In this document: piece after piece, positions 20,892-30,718 of the stretch
Layout: each line of letters starts with the position of its first letter
Numbering within the stretch: the first letter of the stretch is position 1
Translations under genes and position numbers: made by a program
Assembly (NCBI RefSeq): GCF_001693755.1
Contig: NZ_LYST01000039.1
Location: forward strand, 164,423-228,422
Length of the DNA stretch: 64,000 bases
DNA from: Gilliamella sp. wkB171
GTDB taxonomy: Bacteria > Pseudomonadota > Gammaproteobacteria > Enterobacterales > Orbaceae
Reading direction: 5' to 3'
The notes under the pieces: generated by a model
The model's database searches: none
What the model saw: the letters and a program-made list of their open reading frames with translations, nothing else
What the model was told of the DNA's origin: nothing

Positions 20892-21884
20892 ATGAACAAT
20901 ATACATGATGCCATTTCTAATCAATGCCATCGAACCGCAAAAGGTTTTCAAAATGAACAACCATTTAAAATAAAATTACGGGATATTTGGCGTTGGCATC
21001 GACAACGAAAAGTTTTACCACCAAAAATGGGGTACGATGCATTTAGACAAACGTGGTGTGAAAATATAGATTTAACGTTGAGCGGTGACCGCGTATGGTG
21101 GATAGGGCATTCAACAACATTAATTCGCTTAAATAACAAAATAATATTGACTGATCCTATTTTTTCACAGCGAGCATCACCTTTACAATGGATGGGACCT
21201 AAACGTTTAACCCAAGCTGCAATAAGTATTGATAAGCTTTCTCAGCTTGATTTTATTGTTATTTCGCATAATCATTATGATCATCTAGATTTTACTAGTA
21301 TAAAAAAGCTTATTGTACGGTTTGCTAATGTTACCCTGCTTGTTCCGTTAGGATTGAAAACTAAATTAATCAAATGGGGAGCAAAGAATGTAATAGAATT
21401 GGATTGGTGGGAATCAATTAATATCAATGATATTACGTTTACTGCTACGCCGGCTCAGCATTGGAGTAAGCGAGGCCTAGTTGATACCAATAAAGTATTA
21501 TGGTGTGGTTGGATGATGCAGTCTAATTGTGATGGCTTAACTAAGACAGTTTATTTTATGGGCGATACCGGATATTCACCCAGTTTAAAAAAAATTAATG
21601 AACGTTTTAGCAAAATTGATTTAGCCTTAATTCCAATAGGTGCTTATGCGCCAAGGTGGTTTATGCAATCACAGCATATCGATCCAGCGCAAGCAGTGCA
21701 GTTATATGATGAACTTAATTGTCAATCTGCCATAGCTATTCATTGGGGAACATTTGAATTAGCCGATGATCCATTAGATGAGCCTCCTGAATTATTAAGC
21801 TCACTTAAGCACTCGCGTCAGTTTTATTTATTGAAAATAGGCGGTAGTTTAGCTATTAATCCCGAGAATTATGAATTAAAATAA
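20892..21884 (+). CDS. MBL-fold metallohydrolase (NAPE-PLD-like / UlaG-like)
   Basis: The 330-residue protein has the metallo-beta-lactamase motif SHNHYDHLD near residue 130, a later MGDTGYSP with the bridging Asp, and a final IAIHWGTFEL His. The segment VWWIGHSTTLIRLNNKIILTDPIFSQRASPLQWMGPKRL is typical of bacterial relatives of N-acylphosphatidylethanolamine phospholipase D. Actual substrate is unknown; lipid-like phosphodiesters are plausible. The start is ATG 20892; an upstream in-frame start at 20847 would overlap folB. It is a cytosolic protein, with no signal peptide visible. Confidence 0.85.
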   Translation: MNNIHDAISNQCHRTAKGFQNEQPFKIKLRDIWRWHRQRKVLPPKMGYDAFRQTWCENIDLTLSGDRVWWIGHSTTLIRLNNKIILTDPIFSQRASPLQWMGPKRLTQAAISIDKLSQLDFIVISHNHYDHLDFTSIKKLIVRFANVTLLVPLGLKTKLIKWGAKNVIELDWWESININDITFTATPAQHWSKRGLVDTNKVLWCGWMMQSNCDGLTKTVYFMGDTGYSPSLKKINERFSKIDLALIPIGAYAPRWFMQSQHIDPAQAVQLYDELNCQSAIAIHWGTFELADDPLDEPPELLSSLKHSRQFYLLKIGGSLAINPENYELK

Positions 21885-21948
21885 TATTAATCAACAATAA
21901 TATGAATAAATTAAAAAAAGCCATTGGCCTAGAATATTGAGGAAACAT

Positions 21949-22155
21949 ATGAAATCTAATCTTATTGCATTGTCCTGCTTAGTAATGAGTTTAACTTTAG
22001 TTGGTTGTGGTGGCAAAAATGATGAAGGCAAAAAATACCATTGGTCAAAAGCACATGGCGTTTTAGAAGATTGCCGTGGTGTGATGAATAAATCACAACA
22101 GTGTGAAACTAACGGTAATAATCAACAATATTTGTTTCAAATAGATAGGTATTAA
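21949..22155 (+). CDS. Small lipoprotein, function unknown
   Basis: A 68-residue protein with a signal ending in a lipobox, SLTLVGC (lipidated Cys20), then a short polar tail with two cysteines (DCRGVM and QQCETN) that could form a disulfide in the periplasm. The start is ATG 21949 behind TGAGGAA (21938-21944); a further in-frame start at 21937 is unnecessary. It has the look of small phage- or plasmid-type entry-exclusion lipoproteins, but I do not recognise a specific family. Its stop is one base before the EamA start, suggesting coupling. Confidence 0.7.
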   Translation: MKSNLIALSCLVMSLTLVGCGGKNDEGKKYHWSKAHGVLEDCRGVMNKSQQCETNGNNQQYLFQIDRY

Positions 22156-22156
22156 T

Positions 22157-22585
22157 ATGAGTGCTTGGCTCATTTATGCATTATTGTCGGCAATTTCGGC
22201 TGCTTTTGTCGCTATTTTAGGTAAAATTGGTTTACAGCATCTTGATGCCAACACCGCAACTGCTATTCGTGCAATTGTAATGGCTATCTTCTTAGTGGGC
22301 GTTGTGGTAGTACAAGGTAAACTGAACTTGATTAGTACTTTTTTGAACGACAAAAAAGCGTTATTCATCATTGCACTTAGTGGTATTGCTGGCGCTTTAT
22401 CTTGGTTGTTTTATTTTATGGCAATCAAAGAGGGCAAAGTATCTCAAGTTGCTCCTATAGATAAGCTGAGTGTCGTTTTTGCTGTTATCTTTGCCGTCAT
22501 TTTATTTGGTGAAAAAATTTCCTTTCTTGCCAGTATCGGCGTTTTAATGATTGCCGCTGGTGCAATTTTAGTTGCACTATTTTAG
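22157..22585 (+). CDS. EamA-family small membrane transporter (half-size DMT protein)
   Basis: The 142-residue protein has about five transmembrane helices: AWLIYALLSAISAAFVAILGKIG, TAIRAIVMAIFLVGVVVV, ALFIIALSGIAGALSWLFYFMAI, VAPIDKLSVVFAVIFAVILFGE and FLASIGVLMIAAGAILVALF. The pattern, including the motif preceding GEKIS, is a single EamA domain, half the normal ten-helix transporter, so it should act as a dimer. Substrate is unknown. The stop overlaps the convergent moeA stop by nine bases. Confidence 0.85.
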   Translation: MSAWLIYALLSAISAAFVAILGKIGLQHLDANTATAIRAIVMAIFLVGVVVVQGKLNLISTFLNDKKALFIIALSGIAGALSWLFYFMAIKEGKVSQVAPIDKLSVVFAVIFAVILFGEKISFLASIGVLMIAAGAILVALF

Positions 22586-23803
22586 TAGTGCATTAAATAG
22601 CTCAACGGTAACAAGTTCGCCTTTTTTAACATTGCCCCGTTCTTGTTCAAGCAAAATAAAGCAGTTAGCGCTATTGAACGATTGTGTTATGTGTGATCCT
22701 TGTTGACCTGTTGTGGTGACGGCTAACTCACCTTGATCATCAATGTATAGTTTGCCGCGTTGAAAATCCATTCGACCGATACTTTTTTTCAAATCACAGG
22801 CAGTTTTGATGGTAAAAGATGTATTGATCGATAAGCGTTGTTGTCCACTTAACATTAAAATTATTGGTTGAACTAATTGATAAAAAGTCACTAATGTTGA
22901 GACCGGATTACCCGGTAATCCACAAAATAATGCATCGCCAATTTTACCTAGTGCAAAGGGTTTTCCGGGTTTGATGGCAATTTTCCAAAAATCAATTTCG
23001 CCCAATTGTTCTAAAGCCATTTTGGTATAATCGGCATCACCAACTGATACTCCACCACTTGTGATGATTAAATTAGCTTGTTTAGCGGCATTAGATAACG
23101 CCTGTTTGATTTGCATGGGATCGTCAGGAATAATACCTAAGTCGATAATTTCGCAGTTTAGTTTTTGTAATAATAATCTTAAGGTGAAACGGTTACTATC
23201 ATAAATACTAGTGTTATTAGATAAAGGCTCACCAATAGAGGTTAATTCGTTACCAGTAGAAAAAATAGCTACTTTCAATTTTTTAAATACGGTAAGTTGA
23301 TTAATTCCTAGCGTTGCAAGGGTTGATAGGGTTGGTATGGTTAATTTAGTGCCACACTCAACGGTGATAGCATCTTTTTTTATGTCTTCTCCACATCGAC
23401 GAATGTTATCACCGCTTTTTATTTCATTTAAAAATGTAATTCCTAAATCCGATTTTTCGGTTTGCTCTTGCATGACAACTGCATCTGCATCATTAGGTAA
23501 GGCCGCACCTGTCATAATTCGTAAACATGTGCCTTTTGGCCAATGAAGATTGTCAATATCATCGCCTGCATAAATAACGCCTGCTACTGGTAGAGGTTTT
23601 GACTGTTTAATATCTGATAATCTTACCGCATAACCATCCATGGCTGAATTATCAAAGCTTGGCACATTCATTGGCGATATTACCGGTTTTGCCGTTATCC
23701 GATCGAGGGAGTCAAGCAAACTCACTTGCTCACAATTGGGTAATTTTACGGATGATATGGCTTGCAGAATTTTTTGTTTGGCTTGTTCAAAAGTGAGTAG
23801 CAT
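22577..23803 (-). CDS. moeA: Molybdopterin molybdenumtransferase
   Basis: MoeA inserts molybdate into adenylated molybdopterin to finish molybdenum cofactor. The 408 residues show MNVPSFDNSAMDGYAVR, RIMTGAALPNDADAVVMQE, STGNELTSIG, IITSGGVSVGDADYTK and GLPGNPVSTLVTFYQLV. All are family markers, and length matches E. coli. In enterics moeA is followed by moeB; here it converges on an EamA gene with no other moa/moe gene near. The start has AAGG nine bases upstream. Its presence implies molybdoenzymes in the genome. Confidence 0.96.
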   Translation of the reverse strand: MLLTFEQAKQKILQAISSVKLPNCEQVSLLDSLDRITAKPVISPMNVPSFDNSAMDGYAVRLSDIKQSKPLPVAGVIYAGDDIDNLHWPKGTCLRIMTGAALPNDADAVVMQEQTEKSDLGITFLNEIKSGDNIRRCGEDIKKDAITVECGTKLTIPTLSTLATLGINQLTVFKKLKVAIFSTGNELTSIGEPLSNNTSIYDSNRFTLRLLLQKLNCEIIDLGIIPDDPMQIKQALSNAAKQANLIITSGGVSVGDADYTKMALEQLGEIDFWKIAIKPGKPFALGKIGDALFCGLPGNPVSTLVTFYQLVQPIILMLSGQQRLSINTSFTIKTACDLKKSIGRMDFQRGKLYIDDQGELAVTTTGQQGSHITQSFNSANCFILLEQERGNVKKGELVTVELFNALLK

Positions 23804-23958
23804 AAAAATGAGCCTTGCTTAAATTTAAAAATCCATTTTGTTATAACTAACAAGTAGAGTTAACTAGTAAATAGCTTTTAATAAAACATGATTTGTTATC
23901 AATTTATGGTTAAATTCGTTTAACAAATCGCCGCCTAATGGCGACGATATAAGCAGGA

Positions 23959-25050
23959 TTAGACATTAAATAAGAAATTCATAATGTCACCATCTTGTAC
24001 GATATAATCTTTACCTTCAGAGCGCATTTTACCTGCTTCTTTTGCGCCTTGTTCACCACCATATTTAATAAAATCATCAAAAGCGATAGTTTGTGCGCGA
24101 ATAAAGCCTTTTTCAAAGTCGGTATGAATTTTACCGGCTGCTTGTGGGGCGGTATCCCCGACCGAAATCGTCCATGCACGAACTTCTTTAACACCCGCTG
24201 TAAAATAGGTTTGTAAATTAAGTAAGCTGTAGCCTGCGCGAATGACTCGATTAAGCCCTGGTTCAGTTAAACCAAGGTCTTGCATAAATTCATCACGATC
24301 GGCATCATCAAGTTCGGCTAATTCTGCTTCAATAGCTGCACAGACCGGTACCACTACTGATTTTTCTTGAGCAGCTATAGCTTTAACTTTTTCTAAATAC
24401 GGGTTATTTTCAAAACCATCTTCATTTACATTAGCAATGTACATAGTTGGTTTTAACGTTAAAAAACTTAGGTATTTAATCGCTTCGAGTTCTTCTTTAC
24501 TTAAGTCTAAAAGTAATAATTTTTTCCCTTGCTCTAAATGTGGTAAACATTTTTCAAGGATTTCTAACTCAAATTTGGCCTCTTTATCACCGCCTTTAGC
24601 TCGTTTTTGTACACGAGTTATCGCACGTTCACAGGCTTCAAGATCGGAAAGTGCTAGTTCAGTATTGATAATTTCGATATCTTCTGCGGGATCAATCTTA
24701 CCAGCAACATGGATAATATTGTCGTTTTCAAAACAACGAACGACATGACCAATAGCTTCAGTTTCGCGAATGTTAGCTAAAAATTGATTACCCAAACCTT
24801 CACCTTTTGATGCGCCTTTCACTAAACCGGCAATGTCAACAAACTCCATCGTTGTGGGTAAAGTGCGCTGTGGTTTAACAATTTTAGCCAATTCATCTAA
24901 ACGTGGATCGGGCATAGGTACAACACCAGTATTGGGTTCAATTGTACAAAATGGAAAGTTAGCTGCTTCAATACCTGCTTTAGTTAATGCGTTAAAAAGA
25001 GTTGACTTGCCAACATTTGGTAGTCCGACAATACCACATTTAAATCCCAT
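23959..25050 (-). CDS. ychF: Redox-regulated ATPase YchF (OLA1 family)
   Basis: YchF is an Obg-related P-loop protein that prefers ATP and binds ribosomes. The 363-residue protein has [32 protein letters not shown], a [21 protein letters not shown]3 region, NVNED at the altered G4 site (no NKxD, explaining ATP use), a helical insertion, and a C-terminal TGS domain ending [17 protein letters not shown]. In enterics pth precedes it; here pth is absent and rsmI lies upstream. It is likely monocistronic. Confidence 0.96.
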   Translation of the reverse strand: MGFKCGIVGLPNVGKSTLFNALTKAGIEAANFPFCTIEPNTGVVPMPDPRLDELAKIVKPQRTLPTTMEFVDIAGLVKGASKGEGLGNQFLANIRETEAIGHVVRCFENDNIIHVAGKIDPAEDIEIINTELALSDLEACERAITRVQKRAKGGDKEAKFELEILEKCLPHLEQGKKLLLLDLSKEELEAIKYLSFLTLKPTMYIANVNEDGFENNPYLEKVKAIAAQEKSVVVPVCAAIEAELAELDDADRDEFMQDLGLTEPGLNRVIRAGYSLLNLQTYFTAGVKEVRAWTISVGDTAPQAAGKIHTDFEKGFIRAQTIAFDDFIKYGGEQGAKEAGKMRSEGKDYIVQDGDIMNFLFNV

Positions 25051-25235
25051 ACTTTTAATTACCTTTTATTCTAAAATAGCTTGAAAATAGAGGCTAATTA
25101 TATACTAAATCGTGCCGATTGTGCCAATGTTCTTAGTGTTGAATGCAAAGTTAACAAAATTATTCGCAGGTTTATTTAATAACCGTGCTTTAGTTGATTG
25201 CAACAAGCAAGACCTATATCGCTATTTGTTTATGG

Positions 25236-26063
25236 TTAATTCTCAACAGTTAAACCGAGTTGATAAAGTTGATTTTTTTTAAGCCCATAAATTTCAGCTG
25301 TTATGGCAGCTGCTTTTTTTAGCGGTAACTCTTTTTGCAATAATTTTAAGGTATTAATCACGTTTTCATCGATATCCTCATCGCTTTTAGTGTGACCTTC
25401 AACAATCAAAACAAATTCACCTTTTTGACGATTAGTATCTTCATTCAACCAATTAATTAACTCTGCAATAGGGTAACTGACTATGGTTTCCCAAGTTTTA
25501 GTCAGTTCTTTGGCAAGCACAATCATTCTTTCATGACCAAATACAGTTTGCATATCGTGTAATGTATCTAACAAGCGATGCGTCGATTCATAAAAAATCA
25601 TTGTGTGTGATTGATTAACTAATTTAACCAAACTATCTTGCCGTGCTTTCGTTTTAGCCGGTAAAAATCCTTCATAACTGAATTTATCAGAAGGAAGACC
25701 TGCAACCGAGAGCGCAGCGATTGCTGCACAAGCGCCAGGAATAGGCACGACTTTAATATCATTTTCACGACAAGCTTTAACTAAATGATAGCCTGGGTCA
25801 TTAATTAACGGTGTACCCGCATCGGATATTAATGCGATGGATATTCCTGATTTAAGTTTTTCAATCAAAATTTGGGCTTTTTGCTGTTCATTATGATCGT
25901 GTAAAGAAAACAGTTTAGCTTTAATCGCTAAATGTTGTAAAAGTAAACCACTATGGCGGGTGTCTTCAGCTGCAATAAGATCAACACTTTTAAGTGTTTC
26001 AATTGCTCTTAGGGTAATATCATCCAGATTACCGATAGGGGTTGCAACAATATATAGAGTCAT
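25236..26063 (-). CDS. rsmI: 16S rRNA (cytidine-1402-2'-O)-methyltransferase
   Basis: RsmI methylates the ribose of C1402 in 16S rRNA with SAM. The 275-residue tetrapyrrole-methylase-fold protein begins [24 protein letters not shown] and contains [46 protein letters not shown] and [12 protein letters not shown]. All are diagnostic. It is divergent from nlpD across 338 bases, where enterics would place lpoA. Confidence 0.96.
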   Translation of the reverse strand: MTLYIVATPIGNLDDITLRAIETLKSVDLIAAEDTRHSGLLLQHLAIKAKLFSLHDHNEQQKAQILIEKLKSGISIALISDAGTPLINDPGYHLVKACRENDIKVVPIPGACAAIAALSVAGLPSDKFSYEGFLPAKTKARQDSLVKLVNQSHTMIFYESTHRLLDTLHDMQTVFGHERMIVLAKELTKTWETIVSYPIAELINWLNEDTNRQKGEFVLIVEGHTKSDEDIDENVINTLKLLQKELPLKKAAAITAEIYGLKKNQLYQLGLTVEN

Positions 26064-26401
26064 TATGTTAAGTCACATTCAATTTTGGTTGAAAAATACG
26101 ATAAATATACTATACGAACTAGCATTTTATTGTATATACTCACCACTTTCAAAATAAATCCTATTTAGGATCGAATAATTGATTAATTCAATGTTGGTAA
26201 GATATTAATCATATGTAGGGCAATCAACGATATTGTTGAACAACAAATGGTATTTTTGTGCTAAATTAATAGCTAGAAAGTAGAAATTAAATCGAACAAT
26301 ATTCACTACTTTGATTATGACATTGGAACAGCATAATAAATAATCAATATAATAGCTTTTTACGATAAAAGCGATAAAATATGCACATAAAAAATATATG
26401 A
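26064..26401. other. Divergent gap between rsmI and nlpD
   Basis: AT-rich non-coding DNA that must hold both promoters. The only structure I noticed is a 14-base palindrome, ATCCTATTTAGGAT (26158-26171). No open frame or RNA gene is recognisable. Confidence 0.4.
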
Positions 26402-27523
26402 ATGAAGGGTGTTGCTTTGAAAAAGATTCTTACATTAAGTTGTTTAAGTTTATTGATTGTGGCTTGTACACAGTCAAATCCTGCTGAAATTGAAGATATT
26501 TCTGATTCATCATCAAGTAATGGTGTGACACAGGGTTATAAAAAACCACCAGCTAATATTTCAACCGGTGGTAGAATATCAACGCCTGTGAGTTCTCCAA
26601 CAACTTATTCGACGCCTTCATCAAGACCTGTTACTACAACCACAACTAGTGTTCATAATAATGTTTTAACGACTAATGAACGAACCGTTTATAACCGTAA
26701 TTATGATGAAATTCCTAAAGGTGGTTACAAAGGCGATACCTATACAGTTAAACGTGGTGATACACTATTTTATATTGCATGGGTAACGGGGAATGATTTC
26801 CGATCTTTAGCAGCTAAAAATAATATTAAAGAGCCTTATGCTGTCAATGTTGGGCAAGTACTCGATGTGAGTGGCGGCACAACAGTTGTAACACAAACAC
26901 AAAAGACAACATCTAATCATACTCCTTCTATGGTTTATATGGATGATGATAAGACTACCGCAGCAGCACAAGCCAAAACTAAACCGGTAATGACAACAAC
27001 CACTACCACGACAACTACAACATCTGGTAATAACCAACCACCTAAAACTACTCAAAAAACTGAAACAGTGACTGAGCCACTCAATAATACGCCTAGCCCT
27101 AACATCAGTGCGAGTAGTTCAGCTAACACATTTTTACCAACCTCGCCAGTGTCAAATGTGGCGAATATTGCGTGGCAATGGCCAGCAAAAGGTAAGATTA
27201 TTGAAAAATTCTCTAATGCAAGCAAAGGTATTGATATTGCTGGTTCATTAGGTGACAAAGTTGTTGCTGCCGCTGACGGTCGTGTTGTTTACTCAGGTAA
27301 TGCTTTACCCGGTTATGGTAATTTAATCATCATTAAACACAATGATGACTATTTAACTGCCTATGCACATAACCAATCAATTTTAGTAAAAGAACAACAA
27401 GCAGTGAGAGCAGGTGAACAAATTGCCACAATGGGTGCAACAGGGACTTCATCGGTAAGACTGCATTTTGAAATCCGCTATAAAGCGCAATCTGTTGATC
27501 CATTGAAATACTTATCAAAATAA
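26402..27523 (+). CDS. nlpD: NlpD-like lipoprotein, LysM plus degenerate M23 domain
   Basis: NlpD activates the amidase AmiC during septal peptidoglycan splitting. The 373-residue protein has a lipobox (LLIVAC, Cys22), a Ser/Thr/Pro-rich linker, a LysM domain (about residues 113-155, YTVKRGDTLFYIAW), a second Thr-rich linker, and a LytM/M23 domain (about 265-373). There KGIDIAG replaces the first metal histidine and LHFEIR is all that remains of the HxH, so it is a regulator, not an enzyme, as in E. coli. ATG 26402 has no ribosome site; TTG 26417, behind AAGGG, may be the true start (giving MKKILTLSC). The usual partner rpoS does not follow. Confidence 0.9.
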   Translation: MKGVALKKILTLSCLSLLIVACTQSNPAEIEDISDSSSSNGVTQGYKKPPANISTGGRISTPVSSPTTYSTPSSRPVTTTTTSVHNNVLTTNERTVYNRNYDEIPKGGYKGDTYTVKRGDTLFYIAWVTGNDFRSLAAKNNIKEPYAVNVGQVLDVSGGTTVVTQTQKTTSNHTPSMVYMDDDKTTAAAQAKTKPVMTTTTTTTTTTSGNNQPPKTTQKTETVTEPLNNTPSPNISASSSANTFLPTSPVSNVANIAWQWPAKGKIIEKFSNASKGIDIAGSLGDKVVAAADGRVVYSGNALPGYGNLIIIKHNDDYLTAYAHNQSILVKEQQAVRAGEQIATMGATGTSSVRLHFEIRYKAQSVDPLKYLSK

Positions 27524-27640
27524 TTAAAGTTTTATGTAAGATTTATTGAGGCATAAAACGCATAATGCACGGTGTGTTCCGTGCATTATTATGAATATAA
27601 ATTTAACCATTTTATTCTACGAAACAAAGGAGCTATACTC

Positions 27641-28393
27641 ATGGCAGTAAAAAAATTAGTGCTTATTCGACACGGAGAAAGTGTTTGGAATCAAGAAAAC
27701 CGTTTTTGTGGTTGGACAGATGTTGATTTATCTGAGAAAGGTAAAAAAGAAGCAGCTGAAGCTGGACAACTTCTAAAAAAAGAAGGGTTTACTTTTGATT
27801 TTGCTTATACATCTGTTTTAAAACGCGCAATCCATACTTTATGGCATGTTTTAGATGCAGTTGATCAAGCATGGTTACCGGTTGAAAAAAACTGGAAGCT
27901 TAATGAACGTCACTATGGTGCATTACAAGGTTTAAATAAAGCAGAAACAGCGGCTAAATATGGTGATGAACAAGTCAAATTGTGGCGTCGTGGTTTTGCA
28001 ATTACGCCTCCAGCACTTGAAAAATCAGATGAACGTTTTCCTGGACATGATTCACGTTACAGCAAATTACCTGAATCAGAATTACCATTAACAGAAAGCC
28101 TTGCATTAACGATTAAACGTGTGCTTCCTTATTGGGAATCAACTATTGCACCACGTGTTGCTAAAGGTGAGCGTGTGATTATTGCAGCGCACGGTAACTC
28201 TTTACGAGCATTAGTCAAACACCTTGATAACATCAGTGATGATGACATTATTGAACTAAACATCCCAACTGGTGTGCCGTTAGTGTATGAATTTGATGAC
28301 AATATGAAAGTTGTTAAACACTATTATTTAGGTAATGCTGATGAAATTGCTGCAAAACAAGCAGCGGTTGCAAATCAAGGTAAAGCTAAATAA
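27641..28393 (+). CDS. gpmA: 2,3-bisphosphoglycerate-dependent phosphoglycerate mutase
   Basis: GpmA interconverts 3- and 2-phosphoglycerate in glycolysis. The start at 27641 is fixed by AAAGGAG (27626-27632) and gives 250 residues, equal to the E. coli enzyme. Phosphohistidine His11 lies in [37 protein letters not shown] and [14 protein letters not shown] complete the active site. It stands alone with a clear terminator. Confidence 0.97.
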   Translation: MAVKKLVLIRHGESVWNQENRFCGWTDVDLSEKGKKEAAEAGQLLKKEGFTFDFAYTSVLKRAIHTLWHVLDAVDQAWLPVEKNWKLNERHYGALQGLNKAETAAKYGDEQVKLWRRGFAITPPALEKSDERFPGHDSRYSKLPESELPLTESLALTIKRVLPYWESTIAPRVAKGERVIIAAHGNSLRALVKHLDNISDDDIIELNIPTGVPLVYEFDDNMKVVKHYYLGNADEIAAKQAAVANQGKAK

Positions 28394-28413
28394 TTAATAT
28401 TTAATTTATACTT

Positions 28414-28444
28414 AAAAAGGTAGGTATAGTACTTACCTTTTTAT
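28414..28444 (+). terminator. Terminator of gpmA
   Basis: AAAAAGGTAGGT pairs with ACTTACCTTTTT (one G-T pair) around a short loop, with the T-run built into the right arm, about 20 bases after the gpmA stop. Confidence 0.8.
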
Positions 28445-28498
28445 TATCTTAACAATCTCTTTTTTATCTATTTCACTTTACTTCTTGAGAGTCTTATT

Positions 28499-29077
28499 TT
28501 GTCGAAAATATACTATATTTATGCCGTGATGAATGCGGGAAAATCAACCGAGCTATTACAAATAGATCATAATTATTTAAGTAACAACATGCAGACTTTA
28601 TTACTTAAGTCGTCTGTTGATACACGTGATTCCGCGGTAGAAATTGTATCGCGATTAGGGTTACGTAAAAAAGCATTATTGCTTGACGATAATAGTGTTG
28701 ATGAGATCATTGCACTTATCAAAAAAAATAATTATGCCTGTATATTGATTGATGAAAGCCAGTTTTTATCTAAAAGTACTATATGGAAACTATCGGATGT
28801 CTGTGATGAATATTGTGTACCTATGATGTTTTTTGGCTTAAAAACCGATTATATGGGACATTTATTTGAAGGCTCAAAAACCTTACTTGAAATTGCCGAT
28901 AATTTTCGCGAATTAAAAACTGTTTGTTGGTGTGGTAAAAAAGCAACAATGAATTTGCTAGAAGGACAAGATGGTAAAATTGTTAAATTTGGTAATTCAA
29001 TTCATCTTGGCGATAGTGAGTTCCATTCAGTTTGTCGTAAACATTGGAAAGCAGGTCAAGTTAGGCCAAAAAGCTAA
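28499..29077 (+). CDS. tdk: Thymidine kinase
   Basis: Tdk phosphorylates thymidine and deoxyuridine for salvage. The 192-residue type II enzyme has the P-loop AVMNAGKST (residues 9-17), the DESQFL Walker-B/lid region near 85, FGLKTDYMGHLFEGS, and a zinc site made by CWCGKKA and VCRKHW. The start is TTG at 28499 with a TGAGAG site upstream; no ATG fits the conserved N-terminus. It is slightly shorter than E. coli Tdk at the C-terminus. The gene is probably monocistronic. Confidence 0.95.
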   Translation: MSKIYYIYAVMNAGKSTELLQIDHNYLSNNMQTLLLKSSVDTRDSAVEIVSRLGLRKKALLLDDNSVDEIIALIKKNNYACILIDESQFLSKSTIWKLSDVCDEYCVPMMFFGLKTDYMGHLFEGSKTLLEIADNFRELKTVCWCGKKATMNLLEGQDGKIVKFGNSIHLGDSEFHSVCRKHWKAGQVRPKS

Positions 29078-29201
29078 TTTCAGCAAGTTTTACTGTATGT
29101 GTGTATAACTTTGTCTAACGTTATTTGATTTGAAAAAAATGTGAATGACTTCTCATTTTTACGATATTGTTTTATTGATTCCTTTAATTTTGTGTCATAT
29201 T

Positions 29202-29219
29202 AACTGAACCGATTCAGTT
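29202..29219. promoter_or_regulatory. Candidate LacI/GalR-type operator upstream of the DUF4432 gene
   Basis: AACTGAACCGATTCAGTT has perfect 7-bp arms (AACTGAA and TTCAGTT) around CCGA, with the central CG usual for LacI-family sites. It lies 28 bases before the ATG at 29247. The regulator itself is not in the window. Confidence 0.45.
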
Positions 29220-29246
29220 TCGTTTTATTCATTATAAGGAATCACT

Positions 29247-30455
29247 ATGAAAATCAAAATTGTTTCATCTGCTCTATTACTTGGTCTGCTTAGCTATAAT
29301 GCCAGTGCAAAAGAGTTTGTCTTAATCGATAACGAAAAAGGTATTGCAGAAGGTAACTGGTCGATTTCTAGCAAAGATTTGGGTGTAAAAAATGAAAAAT
29401 TTACTATTCAAAACACGGTGCTTAAAGGCGGTAAACAAGAAGGAACTGAATTACTAACAATAACAAGTGATGTTTTGACTATTAAATTAATTCCTACGCG
29501 TGGCTTAGGTATTTTATCGGTAGAAGGTGAGGGGATTCGTTTAGGCTGGGATTCGCCTGTTAATGAAGTTGTTAACCCTAAATTTATCAATTTAGAAAGT
29601 CGCGGTGGCATCGGTTGGTTAGATGGCTTTAACGAAATGATGGTTCGTTGTGGTTTTGAATGGACTGGACATGCCGTTCAAGCCGATGGCATGATGTATA
29701 CGCTTCACGGACGAGCACAAAATACGCCTGTATCAAAATTAATTGTCACAATCGAAGATAAAGCGCCGTATACTATTAATATTAAAGGTCTGATAAAAGA
29801 AAACACATTCAAAAAAAGTCATTTAGAAACGTGGGCATCACTTAGCTATGTGCCAGGAAGTAATGATTTTACCGTACATGATGTCGTTACAAATAAGAGT
29901 GATTATACCCGCGATTATCAAATCATTTATCATAGCAACTTTGGTACGCCAATTCTTGAAGAAGGCGCTAGATTTGTTGCGCCAGTTAAAGAAATTTCAC
30001 CTTTTAACGATTATGCAAAAGAAGGATTAGCGACGTGGCAAACTTATTTAGGCCCAACTAAAGGTTTTGATGAAATGGTCTTTAACGTTTATCCATTTGC
30101 TGATGCAAATAATCACACACAAGTAATGGTCACCAATAAAGCAGGAGATAAAGCAGCAGGTATCGCTTTTAATACCAAACAATTACCGGTACTTTCGTTA
30201 TGGAAAAATACCGATACCCTTAAACAAGGTTATGTTACTGGTTTAGAGCCTGGTACCAGTTTTGCCTATCCTGTAACTATAGAGCGAGAGCAAAAACGCG
30301 TTCGTCAATTGACACCTGGTCAAAGTACCGAATTTACATTAACGTATAGTTTACTGTCAGGTAAAGATGCTGTAAGCAAATACGAAGCGCAAATTAACGC
30401 AATTCAGGGTGAACAACAAACCCAAGTTGTTACTCAACCTATGGCCAAAGAATAA
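29247..30455 (+). CDS. Exported DUF4432 aldose-1-epimerase-like protein
   Basis: A Sec signal (MKIKIVSSALLLGLLSYNASA, cut near residue 21) precedes a galactose-mutarotase-like beta-sandwich of the DUF4432 type. Motifs include LTIKLIPTRGLGILSVEGEGIRLGWDSPV, GGIGWLDGFNEMMVRCGFEWTG and LHGRAQNTP (putative catalytic His). It should act in the periplasm, probably on a sugar or sugar acid, but the substrate is unknown. AAGGA precedes the ATG. A LacI-type palindrome upstream suggests sugar-responsive control. It is monocistronic. The C-terminus is Gln-rich. Confidence 0.82.
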   Translation: MKIKIVSSALLLGLLSYNASAKEFVLIDNEKGIAEGNWSISSKDLGVKNEKFTIQNTVLKGGKQEGTELLTITSDVLTIKLIPTRGLGILSVEGEGIRLGWDSPVNEVVNPKFINLESRGGIGWLDGFNEMMVRCGFEWTGHAVQADGMMYTLHGRAQNTPVSKLIVTIEDKAPYTINIKGLIKENTFKKSHLETWASLSYVPGSNDFTVHDVVTNKSDYTRDYQIIYHSNFGTPILEEGARFVAPVKEISPFNDYAKEGLATWQTYLGPTKGFDEMVFNVYPFADANNHTQVMVTNKAGDKAAGIAFNTKQLPVLSLWKNTDTLKQGYVTGLEPGTSFAYPVTIEREQKRVRQLTPGQSTEFTLTYSLLSGKDAVSKYEAQINAIQGEQQTQVVTQPMAKE

Positions 30456-30467
30456 CTAACCAATTTT

Positions 30468-30490
30468 GCTACCAACGCGCAGTTGGTAGC
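30468..30490 (+). terminator. Stem-loop after the DUF4432 gene
   Basis: GCTACCAAC (30468-30476) pairs perfectly with GTTGGTAGC (30482-30490) around GCGCA, 13 bases after the stop. The T-run is poor (TATCTCATC), so termination strength is uncertain. Confidence 0.6.
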
Positions 30491-30718
30491 TATCTCATCT
30501 ATCTATTTTTTGATGTTTTTCATCTCTAAAATTATCATCTAAATAAAAGTAGTTTGAAAATGTATTGCCGGTTGATACTTGATTCGCTTTTAATTGGTAG
30601 GTATAGTCGGTAAAATTATGTCTATATATGACTGAAAACTTGAACGATGATTTTACATTGCTAGTGCTAAAATAGTAATTCACTATTTATGTAATTTTAC
30701 TGAAAGATAAGGATAGAA

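Noticed and set aside
30495..30683. 62-residue minus-strand frame between the DUF4432 gene and ubiX
   Set aside because: It starts with GTG, has no ribosome site and no recognisable family. It could be a remnant but cannot be supported.
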